A stretch of 10,018 bases of DNA from 2-01-FULL-39-10-A sp964565795 (GCA_964565795.1 CAZMGC010000034.1:1-10018), one strand, 5' to 3'; positions 1-6,490 are shown, numbered from the stretch's first letter. Translations and numbers: made by a program. The notes: generated by a model not told the origin, from the letters alone.

Positions 1-1
1 T

Positions 2-148
2 GAAATCGAAAAGCGATTAGAGAAATCAGAGCGGGACAAAGAAGTTATCTCTGACCGCCTCAAATCGGTCGAGCAAGAATTGGCAACGCTCAAGAATATG
101 ACTTTGAAGGTTTTACGAGCCTCTCCGCTAGCCTTTGAGTCGGTTTAA
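2..148 (+). CDS. C-terminal fragment of a coiled-coil protein, function unknown
   Basis: An open frame enters from the left edge and ends at a TAA at 146-148, giving the last 48 residues of a protein whose start lies outside the window. The visible part begins as a charged, Glu/Lys/Arg-rich helix with leucine, isoleucine and valine at heptad-like spacing, which suggests a coiled coil. It finishes with a short tail, ASPLAFESV. No catalytic motif is present, so no family can be assigned; charged C-terminal helices like this occur in many unrelated proteins. Base composition is richer in G and C than the restriction-like block that starts at 400, so this gene probably belongs to the older flanking chromosome. 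Its last 21 bases overlap the end of the doubtful minus-strand ORF at 128-319. That it is coding is fairly likely; its function is open. Confidence 0.55.
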   Translation, partial: EIEKRLEKSERDKEVISDRLKSVEQELATLKNMTLKVLRASPLAFESV

Positions 149-319
149 GCTGTAAATCATCTTTATTAATATCAACTGGCCTTCACCAAATTCGGTTAAT
201 TCCTTTCTTCTCCTTAATTTTAAACAGTCTTTGTAGACCTTCCATAACAAACTCTTTTCCTTATGGTTCATAGTCGAGTGTGTCGTCGCTCTCGGCTGTT
301 TATAAATCTTGTCGGGCAA
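128..319 (-). CDS. Small basic hypothetical protein (doubtful)
   Basis: This is a minus-strand frame of 63 residues if read from a TTG at 319; an ATG at 271 would give a 47-residue form, and the frame stays open upstream to a TTG at 340. The product is rich in Lys and Arg (for example KLRRRKEL) and matches no family I know. The main argument for it is an archaeal-type TATA box (TTTATAAA, 343-350) about 25 bases upstream of the 319 codon, the same spacing seen at the surer genes here. Against it are its shortness, the lack of an ATG at the predicted transcript start, and a 21-base tail overlap with the upstream gene. The TATA box is also a perfect palindrome and may serve the plus strand. It could be a small regulator or simply a chance frame in the intergenic region. 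Confidence 0.33.
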   Translation of the reverse strand: MPDKIYKQPRATTHSTMNHKEKSLLWKVYKDCLKLRRRKELTEFGEGQLILIKMIYSLNRLKG

Positions 320-342
320 GAAGATTTCTTCAAATAACAATA

Positions 343-350
343 TTTATAAA
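343..350 (-). promoter_or_regulatory. Possible TATA box for the small minus-strand ORF
   Basis: TTTATAAA lies about 25 bases upstream of the TTG at 319. The octamer is its own reverse complement, so its direction cannot be told from sequence. On the plus strand it would place a start near 372, upstream of the ribbon-helix-helix gene. Confidence 0.35.
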
Positions 351-365
351 GTCTTTTGCTAGTTA

Positions 366-378
366 TTTATAGTATAAA
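366..378 (+). promoter_or_regulatory. TATA box and palindrome ahead of the RHH-methyltransferase unit
   Basis: The sequence TTTATA-G-TATAAA is a perfect inverted repeat of 6-base arms around one G. The right-hand arm is centred about 25 bases before the ATG at 400, the spacing expected between an archaeal TATA box and the transcription start. No SD precedes that ATG, so the transcript is probably leaderless. Because the first gene product is a ribbon-helix-helix protein, whose relatives often bind short inverted repeats over their own promoter, this palindrome is also a candidate operator. That second role is inference. Confidence 0.55.
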
Positions 379-399
379 TGAGTATTAAATAGACTTTAA

Positions 400-624
400 A
401 TGGCTAAACAAAAAAGTGGAGGAGAGGCAAAAGAGGGCAAAAAAGGAGTCTTAGTAAATGCTACAATCCCTCAAGAACAACATCAACTAATAACTAAGTT
501 AGAAGGAATAATGGGTACAAATGAAAGCGGGGTTGTGGCAAACATTATTAATATGTGGCTTTATTCACAAGATTGGTTTGTAGACAAAGTGAAGGGAAAA
601 GTAAAGGAGATGAAAAATGAATAG
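400..624 (+). CDS. Ribbon-helix-helix (CopG/Arc-like) small DNA-binding protein
   Basis: A 74-residue protein with the layout of a ribbon-helix-helix transcription factor. A basic, flexible Gly/Lys-rich arm (residues 1-16) leads into a beta strand, VLVNATIP (17-24). A first helix follows at about 25-38, then a turn near GTNES and a second helix at about 42-54. Such proteins dimerise through the strand and insert it into the major groove, usually as repressors of their own operon. It ends in a Lys/Glu-rich tail. Its stop overlaps the methyltransferase start by 8 bases, so the two are co-translated. In some restriction-modification systems a small control protein fine-tunes methylase and nuclease expression, and this gene sits in that position. 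An antitoxin role is also possible, but no toxin adjoins it. The start is supported by a TATA box about 25 bases upstream. Confidence 0.8.
   Translation: MAKQKSGGEAKEGKKGVLVNATIPQEQHQLITKLEGIMGTNESGVVANIINMWLYSQDWFVDKVKGKVKEMKNE
605..609 (+). promoter_or_regulatory. Ribosome binding site of the methyltransferase
   Basis: AGGAG lies 7 bases before the ATG at 617, inside the end of the ribbon-helix-helix gene. It supports this start and marks the methyltransferase as an internal operon gene. Confidence 0.65.
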
Positions 625-1528
625 GAAAATAAGAAATATTCCGCTAAATAGAATCTTATTAGGTGACTGCAAGGATAAGTTAAAGGCAATCCCCGATAAT
701 TGTGTGGATTTGATAGTTACTTCGCCCCCGTATGCTGATAATCGTCCATCTTCATATAAGGGAATTCGAATGGACAAATATGTAGAGTGGTTCTTACCAA
801 TCACCAAGGAGATAAAACGAGTACTAAAAAATGATGGTTCGTTTGTATTAAACATTAAGGAAAGGGCGTTTAACGGAGAACGCCATACTTACGTTTTAGA
901 TCTAATAACCCAAATGCGACAACAGGGTTGGTTATGGGTAGAAGAGTATATCTGGCATAAGAAAAATTCCTACCCTGGAAAATGGCCGAACCGTTTTAGA
1001 GACTCCTGGGAAAGATGCTTACATTTTACAAAGAAAAGAAAGTTTAAAATGTATCAAGAGGCGGTAATGGTTCCAATGGGTAAATGGGCGGAAAAAAGAT
1101 TAGCCACCTTGAGCGAAAAAGACAAGACTAGATATGAGTCCAGAGTTAATAGCGGATTTGGTAAAAATATTTCAAATTGGATCGGAAGAGATAAAGCATA
1201 CCCCACAAACGTTTTACAATTGTCGACAGAAAGTAGTAATAAAGGTCATAGCGCGACTTTTCCTATTTCATTGCCAAGTTGGTTTATCAGATTGTTTACC
1301 CAAGAAGACGATACTGTCTTAGACCCATTCATGGGTTCGGGCACTACGGCCTTAGCTTGCATCAAACTGAACAGAAATTATATTGGGGTAGAATTAATGC
1401 CGAAGTACCATAAACTCATTTTATCAAATATAAAAGAAGCAAAAAGAGAAGCAATTAATGAGAGTAAATTGAATATTCGCCGTCAGGTTTTCTTTCCAGT
1501 TAAATTAGCTTCTACTAATATTCCTTGA
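617..1528 (+). CDS. Beta-class DNA methyltransferase, probably N4-cytosine
   Basis: A 303-residue SAM-dependent DNA methyltransferase. The catalytic motif TSPPY (35-39) precedes the SAM-binding motif DPFMGSGTT (236-244), the order of the beta class, as in M.PvuII-like enzymes. An S-P-P-Y core rather than D-P-P-Y favours N4-cytosine over N6-adenine, and HSATFP (211-216) followed by a downstream YIGVE (255-259) fits the same family. The region between about 85 and 200, basic and aromatic, should carry target recognition. Length is normal for a stand-alone type II methylase, so it presumably protects host sites from a partner nuclease. It follows the ribbon-helix-helix gene with an 8-base overlap. 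Its last 46 bases overlap the end of the minus-strand DUF3883 gene. An orphan regulatory methylase is the alternative, but the nuclease-like neighbour argues for restriction-modification. The target sequence cannot be read from the protein. Confidence 0.93.
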   Translation: MNRKIRNIPLNRILLGDCKDKLKAIPDNCVDLIVTSPPYADNRPSSYKGIRMDKYVEWFLPITKEIKRVLKNDGSFVLNIKERAFNGERHTYVLDLITQMRQQGWLWVEEYIWHKKNSYPGKWPNRFRDSWERCLHFTKKRKFKMYQEAVMVPMGKWAEKRLATLSEKDKTRYESRVNSGFGKNISNWIGRDKAYPTNVLQLSTESSNKGHSATFPISLPSWFIRLFTQEDDTVLDPFMGSGTTALACIKLNRNYIGVELMPKYHKLILSNIKEAKREAINESKLNIRRQVFFPVKLASTNIP

Positions 1529-2478
1529 GGACTTATTGTAAATCTTTTATCTTTTAGAATAGTCTCGATGGGATTTCTAAACATTAAAGGTTCATTTTTA
1601 GATAAACCTGTTTTTAAGTTTATGCCGCCTTGAAAATAAATCCAATACCTCTTTCCTAACTTTTTGGCCACTTTCATCTCATTTTCACTCCAAAAAAATC
1701 TTACTTTTGAATCCTTTGCTCCTTTTACTTCGACAAATCGATCATAGTCTAAATTTTTACTTTTACCATCAAATGACTCGATGTCATATCCAGCGTCAAC
1801 TTTTAATTTACTAATTCTCCTTACAGAAGCTGATTCTACCCCACAATTAGATTTCTTTAATCTCTTTCTTTCAAATATCTCTATTAGATTTTCAGCAAAC
1901 TCGCCTATTTCTCTTCTTTCTTTCAAATACTCTGAAAGAGATTCTTCTGTCCAGCCTTTCCCTTCTGAGATAAAAGAAGCGATTGTATCAACATATTCTT
2001 TATTGATTTTAAGATAAGAATCGCCCCTTATCACTAGATCTAATTGTACTAAATGTTCAATCAGCCAAAAATCGTCTTCTGCAAGCTCGCCAGCAGTAGT
2101 ATAGCTAAAGGTTTTTTCTTCATAACTAGGAGAAAACTTCTTTATTAATGCTAAAGTTCTTAATCTGAATGGACCATGTAAGTAACAGGTCCTGATCAAT
2201 AGTCTTTTTTGATCTAACTCCAAGTCATATAGTCTTTGAGAATTAAGTTCTAAGAAGTATTTCCCATTATCGGTAAGCGTGATTTTTCTTCCCCTCCTTA
2301 TTATAAGGCCAATCAATTGCGCATATTCAATAGTTGCCTTATGATTCGGTAGTCGCCCTTCTATTACAATGTCCGAACAGTTTTTAATAACAGTAAAATA
2401 GTCGGCCCATCCGTCATCTTCGCATAAATCTTCTATTGAAATTACAATACGATTAAGTTCAACAAGTCTATCGATCAT
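1483..2478 (-). CDS. wHTH and DUF3883 protein, putative PD-(D/E)XK restriction nuclease
   Basis: A 331-residue protein ending in a DUF3883-type domain (about 186-285). That domain shows GYDI with D232, then RFVEVKG with E250 and K252, then an NExxxAKKLG helix and the strand YWIYF. The D...E-x-K arrangement is that of PD-(D/E)XK nucleases, a fold shared by many restriction enzymes, so DNA cleavage is the likely activity. The N-terminal part looks winged-helix: a helix (about 46-58), a basic turn RRGRK and a wing ending in LTDNGKYFLEL (68-78). The middle part is acidic and unassigned. The ATG shares one base with the TAA of the helicase gene upstream, so translation is coupled to it. The tail overlaps the methyltransferase gene for 46 bases. 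I infer it is the effector of the block; a recognition or scaffolding role remains possible, since DUF3883 activity is little characterised to my knowledge. Confidence 0.82.
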   Translation of the reverse strand: MIDRLVELNRIVISIEDLCEDDGWADYFTVIKNCSDIVIEGRLPNHKATIEYAQLIGLIIRRGRKITLTDNGKYFLELNSQRLYDLELDQKRLLIRTCYLHGPFRLRTLALIKKFSPSYEEKTFSYTTAGELAEDDFWLIEHLVQLDLVIRGDSYLKINKEYVDTIASFISEGKGWTEESLSEYLKERREIGEFAENLIEIFERKRLKKSNCGVESASVRRISKLKVDAGYDIESFDGKSKNLDYDRFVEVKGAKDSKVRFFWSENEMKVAKKLGKRYWIYFQGGINLKTGLSKNEPLMFRNPIETILKDKRFTISPQGILVEANLTGKKT

Positions 2479-4376
2479 TAGTTTTCCGGCTTTGTAATTG
2501 ATTTTAGATGTTTAATAAATAAGGCAAAATCTTTATCTTCTTCACTTTCTTCGCTAAATTCATCTTCTGGGGAGTCAAGATCTAAGACTGCAAATTCCTC
2601 TTCTAATAATTTTAACATCTTTTTCTTTTTTTCCTCTAGTCTTACGCTAATAACCTCATCAATTGTATTTTTTGATTCAAAAATCCAATAATTAACCTTA
2701 TCTTTTTTATCCAAGCCTACGCGGTGTATTCTATCAAGAGATTGCATGTAATGCGCTCCATTGAAGGTCCTATCCAAATATATGGCATGGTAGCATATCT
2801 TGTGTAATGAGATAGATTCAGCACAAGCGCTCGGGTTTGCGATTAAAACCATGCTTTTTGGAGAGTTCTTAAATTGATGAATTATCTTTTCTCTATTAAA
2901 TTCTTCATCTTCATTCCCATCTTTTGGAACATCACCATAAATAATGCTCGGGGAAAGATCATGAATGCTCTTTTGCAGGGTCTTTATGTTATGAACAAAG
3001 GAAGTCCAGATGAGGACTTTTTTATTGTTCTTAACTAGTTCTCTAATAAGTTTAACTACGGCTTTAATTTTAGCAGGCTCTTCATATTGGGGATATTTTT
3101 CTATTAATTGGTCTACAGATAAACCTGAGCCATCCAGGGGAGGGATTTTGAATTCTTCTGAGTATTGGGTGAGAAGCGTAGGATTGGAAGCTGCTTGTAA
3201 TAACCTTACCATCTTTCCTTTTCTCCAAATTCTCAATCTCGATCTTTCTTCAGGTACATCAACAATCTCAGAAAGGACCTTTGCAGCTAAGGCGTCATAA
3301 ATTTTTCTTTGATATGGGCTCATAGCTACTTTGATACGATGAAAACGAGGTTTTGGAAGGCCGAGATCACTTTTACGGATTCTCCAATATAGAGGATAAA
3401 GATCGTCGCTTATTTCTTTTATTGATTCTTCTTCATTTTTCTCTACCCTATATCTAAATCTATCTCTCGGCCCTAATGGGGGAGTATCTGGCCATAAAAA
3501 GGTCATTTGTGACCATAGATCTAAAGGGGAGTTGGGGGTAGGAGTTCCAGATAGTATAATCCTTTTTTTGGCATAGGGGGCAATTGCTAGAATTGATTCT
3601 GACCAAGTTCCGCCCTCTAATCGCTTGATATTATGCGACTCATCCAAAACCAAGAGGACTTTACCATTTTGAAGAATTTTTATTATTTCTGCAGCATCAT
3701 TGCAGGCCATTTGGTAGGTTAAAAGAATAAGTTCGCTAGAATTTATTTTCTCATATAATTTTTTTCGGGTTAATTTAGAACCAACTATCCTAGTCACAGA
3801 AGGTTTTTCATTAAAACAAGAATAAAATTCTTCCTCCCATGGCATAAAAGAAGAACGAGGACCAATAACCATTATCTTCTTTATATCTTCTTTTGATTTT
3901 AGAATTGCGTAGGCAGATAATACGATGCTAGTTTTTCCACTTCCAGGTACAGAGAAGTTTGCTGCATTGTCCACATTTACTATGTGGGCTACCGCGGGAA
4001 TTTGATAGGGTTTTAGTTTTCTTTTAAGTCCGGGCACTTCGATTCTCTTAACTTTTCTTTTTTTAAGTAACTTTCCCCTTTCTTTTGATCTTTTCAGCCT
4101 AATCGAGCTGTCTTCGATATTTTCTAATAATGCCTTAGCTTCCTCATTAAGTATAAAACCTATTTTTCTGTCGTTAAGGTATTTTACAGTTTCTACTAAA
4201 ATTTTATGCGTATTTACATTTTTGATAATATATCTCTGCAATTTTTCTATAATGTCAAACCCCAATATATTGGAAAAAAATATTCGATGGGAACCATTTA
4301 AAATTTGAGGTACTTCTCTCGCATCAATTGTAATCTGAGAATTTGCTAAGTCAACTTCTACTTGAGGGGAGCTCAT
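2478..4376 (-). CDS. SNF2-family (SF2) helicase/DNA translocase
   Basis: A 632-residue SF2 ATPase of the SNF2 type. Motifs in order are LKPYQIPAV (121-129), Walker A VPGSGKT (143-149), DESH (245-248), SGTP (276-279), the second-lobe strand VLIWTSF (454-460), motif V around NPSACAESISL (514-524) and motif VI QSLDRIHRVG (545-554) with arginine-finger positions R549 and R552. Such enzymes move along double-stranded DNA rather than unwind it fully. SNF2 motors occur in anti-phage systems, including DrmD of class 1 DISARM, but this one is shorter and its partners differ. The first 120 residues are unassigned and the C-terminal tail has an acidic stretch (about 591-616). Its ATG directly abuts the TAA of the ParB-like gene, with a weak AGGAAG site before it, and its stop overlaps the nuclease start by one base. 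All ATPase motifs appear intact. Confidence 0.93.
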   Translation of the reverse strand: MSSPQVEVDLANSQITIDAREVPQILNGSHRIFFSNILGFDIIEKLQRYIIKNVNTHKILVETVKYLNDRKIGFILNEEAKALLENIEDSSIRLKRSKERGKLLKKRKVKRIEVPGLKRKLKPYQIPAVAHIVNVDNAANFSVPGSGKTSIVLSAYAILKSKEDIKKIMVIGPRSSFMPWEEEFYSCFNEKPSVTRIVGSKLTRKKLYEKINSSELILLTYQMACNDAAEIIKILQNGKVLLVLDESHNIKRLEGGTWSESILAIAPYAKKRIILSGTPTPNSPLDLWSQMTFLWPDTPPLGPRDRFRYRVEKNEEESIKEISDDLYPLYWRIRKSDLGLPKPRFHRIKVAMSPYQRKIYDALAAKVLSEIVDVPEERSRLRIWRKGKMVRLLQAASNPTLLTQYSEEFKIPPLDGSGLSVDQLIEKYPQYEEPAKIKAVVKLIRELVKNNKKVLIWTSFVHNIKTLQKSIHDLSPSIIYGDVPKDGNEDEEFNREKIIHQFKNSPKSMVLIANPSACAESISLHKICYHAIYLDRTFNGAHYMQSLDRIHRVGLDKKDKVNYWIFESKNTIDEVISVRLEEKKKKMLKLLEEEFAVLDLDSPEDEFSEESEEDKDFALFIKHLKSITKPEN

Positions 4377-5537
4377 TTATTTCTTCCTATTTCTTAGTCG
4401 CTTTAACTCTTTTTCAATTTTTTCAATAAGAATATTTATTTCTTGGTCCTTAAGTTTGGGACTCTTACTATCAATCACGCTAATGGCATCTAATGCCTTT
4501 TTCAAAAGCTGTTTAGGTTTGTCTTGAGAATCTCTATTTTTAAGTATTTCTTCAGCCGTACTAAATGACTCGACGAGCTCGTTTAGGTTTGTCTTTTCTG
4601 GGTTCTCAAAGTCATATTTACTCATAAGCTCATTTTTTGCTTCGTCAACCTGAACAATATCTTTTAATTTGCGTATTTCCCAATGTCTAATAGCTTCATT
4701 TTTGCTTTTTATTAGAGAAAAAGCGATTAAATTTATCTTGTACCGCTCTGCTTCTGATACTCCTTGCTTTTTTAAAGAAGAAATTACATTTTTATGCAAA
4801 CTATTGAATTTTTCCACATCACCTTTTACTTCATCATATTGTTTTGGTTTACCTATAAAGTCCAAATAACTTTCAATTTGCTTTAAAATTTCTAACTTTT
4901 CCTCGATTTCCTTCTTGTTATAATGACCTAAAAGAGTAGCAACTATGTCTTCTGCAGTTAATCCCTGTTCAATTCCTTCTCTTATCTTAAGAAGTTCGTT
5001 TACAGGAGGATAATCTAAAATGAAGTCTTTTCCAAATTGTATCCCTGCTTCTATTCGCCATAAATCTTGTTGACTAACATTTTTAGGCAGTAGAGCAACC
5101 CTTAGGTTTTGGAATTTCGTATTGCGAGTTTCTTCATATAATGTAGATAAAACTGCCATTCTTCTGTTGGCATTTATAACTGCTCCATCAAAAGTTATTA
5201 TTCCGTATTGCGTTTGACCATGCTCTCTTAAATTTGCTTTTAACGCTTCTGTTTCGCTTGGTTTCTGTTCGAGTAAAAGCCTTTGTATGATTTTCGCATC
5301 CTGGGTAATAGTAGGGTTCAAAATACGTTTAAGTTTTTTTTCTTCAGCTAAAAGCTCTGCGGCAAAACGTCCGTTACGAATGTTATATATGAGGAATTCA
5401 ATAGGTATATTCCAAACTTCTAAATATTCGTCACTCCCATTTAACTGAACTTGCGCTTTTTCGTATTGGCTTTTAAGGGTAGGATGTTCTTTTATCCATG
5501 ACTGAATTGCTTTAGCCCTAGAACTAGTTATGTCCAT
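4377..5537 (-). CDS. ParB-like DNA-binding protein
   Basis: A 386-residue protein with a ParB/sulfiredoxin-like N-terminal domain. IPIEFLIYNIRNGRF (44-58) resembles the first ParB strand and conserved Arg, and DGAVINANRRMAVL (117-130) matches the ParB-type D-G-x-x-x-x-x-N-R-R signature that in some relatives binds a nucleotide. A helical segment (about 180-225, with LTAEDIVATLLGHYNKKEIEEKL) could be a helix-turn-helix. The C-terminal third is charged and helical, ending in a very basic tail. ParB-like proteins act in partitioning, transcription, nuclease activity and phosphorothioate systems (DndB), so the family alone does not fix the job. As first gene of a unit with a motor and a nuclease, a DNA-recognition or gating subunit is plausible. 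An upstream TTG at 5552 is in frame but lies only about 17 bases from the TATA box, so I prefer the ATG at 5537. Confidence 0.78.
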   Translation of the reverse strand: MDITSSRAKAIQSWIKEHPTLKSQYEKAQVQLNGSDEYLEVWNIPIEFLIYNIRNGRFAAELLAEEKKLKRILNPTITQDAKIIQRLLLEQKPSETEALKANLREHGQTQYGIITFDGAVINANRRMAVLSTLYEETRNTKFQNLRVALLPKNVSQQDLWRIEAGIQFGKDFILDYPPVNELLKIREGIEQGLTAEDIVATLLGHYNKKEIEEKLEILKQIESYLDFIGKPKQYDEVKGDVEKFNSLHKNVISSLKKQGVSEAERYKINLIAFSLIKSKNEAIRHWEIRKLKDIVQVDEAKNELMSKYDFENPEKTNLNELVESFSTAEEILKNRDSQDKPKQLLKKALDAISVIDSKSPKLKDQEINILIEKIEKELKRLRNRKK

Positions 5538-5565
5538 AATGTTGATGTTCAATTCAATAAGTTGG

Positions 5566-5573
5566 TATTTAAA
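5566..5573 (-). promoter_or_regulatory. TATA box of the ParB-SNF2-DUF3883 operon
   Basis: Read on the minus strand this is TTTAAATA, centred about 32 bases before the ATG at 5537. A start some 25 bases downstream would leave a leader of a few bases. A T-run just upstream on the same strand (5571-5575) may also end transcripts of the preceding operon, so terminator and promoter would overlap. Confidence 0.6.
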
Positions 5574-5600
5574 AACCCTCCTCAGTCCAAATAAATCTTC

Positions 5601-5921
5601 CTAATTTTCTTTAACTCTTCCCAATAACAGCAATATCGGAGTAACGTCCTTCTTCTCCAAGTCCTCAACGATTTTCTTCAATTCTTTAGACGAGCGATTA
5701 TAATACATAGAATAAGCGAACTTCCCTCGCTTTTCTTTAAGCTGGGGAAAGATAGTTAGAATCTCTTTTCTCAAATTAATGATGCTCCAACTCTGCATAC
5801 TCTCTTTGTAAGATACGTAACCTAGAATATTAATCGTGTCCTTCGGTATAAGATGCTTGAAGTCTTCTTCCCGTATGGCTTCTCTTTCCTTTTCCGACTG
5901 GTTTGTTTCTCTTTGGTTCAT
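5601..5921 (-). CDS. Hypothetical 106-residue protein, last gene of the radical SAM operon
   Basis: I do not recognise this protein. It has a strongly charged N-terminal stretch (1-22, rich in Glu, Arg and Lys). An apparently globular part follows, with a strand-like INILGYVSY (30-38), a helix starting SMQSWSIINLRKEIL (41-55), a tyrosine-rich FAYSMYYN (68-75), a charged helix (78-91) and a hydrophobic end VTPILLLLGRV (93-103). The hydrophobic run is too short and too close to the end to be a convincing membrane span. There are no cysteines and no signal peptide. The start is supported by GAGGTG 8 bases before the ATG. It lies 37 bases after the CYTH gene on the same strand and is likely co-transcribed with it. 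A regulatory or accessory subunit of that operon would fit, but nothing in the sequence proves it. Confidence 0.62.
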   Translation of the reverse strand: MNQRETNQSEKEREAIREEDFKHLIPKDTINILGYVSYKESMQSWSIINLRKEILTIFPQLKEKRGKFAYSMYYNRSSKELKKIVEDLEKKDVTPILLLLGRVKEN

Positions 5922-5929
5922 GCATAGGG

Positions 5930-5935
5930 CACCTC
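5930..5935 (-). promoter_or_regulatory. Ribosome binding site of the 106-residue protein
   Basis: GAGGTG on the minus strand, 8 bases before the ATG at 5921. It selects this ATG over another ATG at 5925, which is out of frame and closer to the site. Confidence 0.55.
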
Positions 5936-5958
5936 TCTTCCAGCTGGGCTGGATTTAG

Positions 5959-6489
5959 TTACTTCTTACGCTTGTTTGCTTCGTCTAGTATTTTGAAATA
6001 GTCTTCCCCGACTTTTTCAACCAGACCTTTGAGCTTATCAAGAACTTTTTGGACTTCCTCTTCAGAAGGCCCCTCAAGTTCCATAAATTTCAATTTAGCG
6101 GGTTTTGTTAGTTCAATAAAGGCAATCTCTACCTTGCCTAATTGCCAGTACTCTCGCTCAGAATGATTCTCGAGAAGCGTATAAAACTGCATATGGTTCA
6201 ACATTTGTGCAACGGCTTCGGGATTGTCTACTTTGCTCGTTAATTCGATACGCTTCCATATCTCGCTCTCAGTTTCGCGCTTTCCCTTGAAAGTTACCTC
6301 TGCTGCGCCCCCCTTGACACGTAAACGCAAGAAGTCTTTAGCGTTTTTCATATCTGTATCTTCTTGACTAAAGTAAGTGTCTGCAAGGGTATATTTCTCC
6401 TTAAAGACGGCCCCGAGTTTCTTTAGTTCGACAATTACTTTTTCTTTATCCTTAAAGGAAAGTTTAATCTCTATTTCGTGTTGCCCCAT
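5959..6489 (-). CDS. CYTH-domain protein (class IV adenylate cyclase / triphosphatase family)
   Basis: A 176-residue protein spanning one CYTH domain, the tunnel fold that binds triphosphates with metal ions. The signature E-x-E-x-K is at residues 5-9 (HEIEIK). It is followed by DTYF (37-40), the basic strand LRLRVKG (54-60), TFKGKR (66-71), R80 and the exit-strand acids in FMELEG (135-140). Members include CyaB adenylate cyclases and thiamine or inorganic triphosphatases, so the substrate cannot be named from sequence. In the segment EIAFIELTKP, where relatives usually carry a conserved Asp (LDEV-like), I see Ile125 next to Glu126; this may alter metal binding, or my alignment may be off. 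The ATG at 6489 is preferred to an in-frame TTG at 6510 because GGAGGT lies between them. It starts one base after the stop of the kinase gene. Confidence 0.87.
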   Translation of the reverse strand: MGQHEIEIKLSFKDKEKVIVELKKLGAVFKEKYTLADTYFSQEDTDMKNAKDFLRLRVKGGAAEVTFKGKRETESEIWKRIELTSKVDNPEAVAQMLNHMQFYTLLENHSEREYWQLGKVEIAFIELTKPAKLKFMELEGPSEEEVQKVLDKLKGLVEKVGEDYFKILDEANKRKK

Positions 6490-6490
6490 A

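Noticed and set aside
400..624. Toxin-antitoxin reading of the small RHH gene
   Set aside because: The adjacent co-translated gene is a methyltransferase, not a toxin family, and no second small gene pairs with it.
565..855. Open minus-strand frame of 96 codons
   Set aside because: It lies antisense to the methyltransferase catalytic region, is rich in Phe, Ser and Leu as shadows of AT-rich genes are, and has no promoter or ribosome site.
1134..1322. Second plus-strand frame inside the methyltransferase
   Set aside because: It is out of frame inside a gene whose conserved motifs run continuously through this stretch.
1781..2017. Plus-strand frame of 78 codons
   Set aside because: It is antisense to the DUF3883 domain, where the nuclease residues are clearly coded on the other strand.
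3010..3300. Plus-strand frame of 96 codons
   Set aside because: It is antisense to the SNF2 gene with a low-complexity Ser/Leu composition and no upstream signals.
4511..4595. Exact 15-base direct repeat GTTTAGGTTTGTCTT at 4511 and 4581
   Set aside because: Both copies are inside the ParB-like gene but are read in different frames (DKPKQ and KTNLN), so there is no repeated protein unit; it is probably chance in AT-rich DNA.
400..5537. DISARM or BREX call for the defence-like block
   Set aside because: The SNF2 protein and methylase recall DISARM, but no DUF1998, PLD or BREX-type PglZ/BrxL gene is present, and ParB-like plus DUF3883 proteins are not core parts of either.
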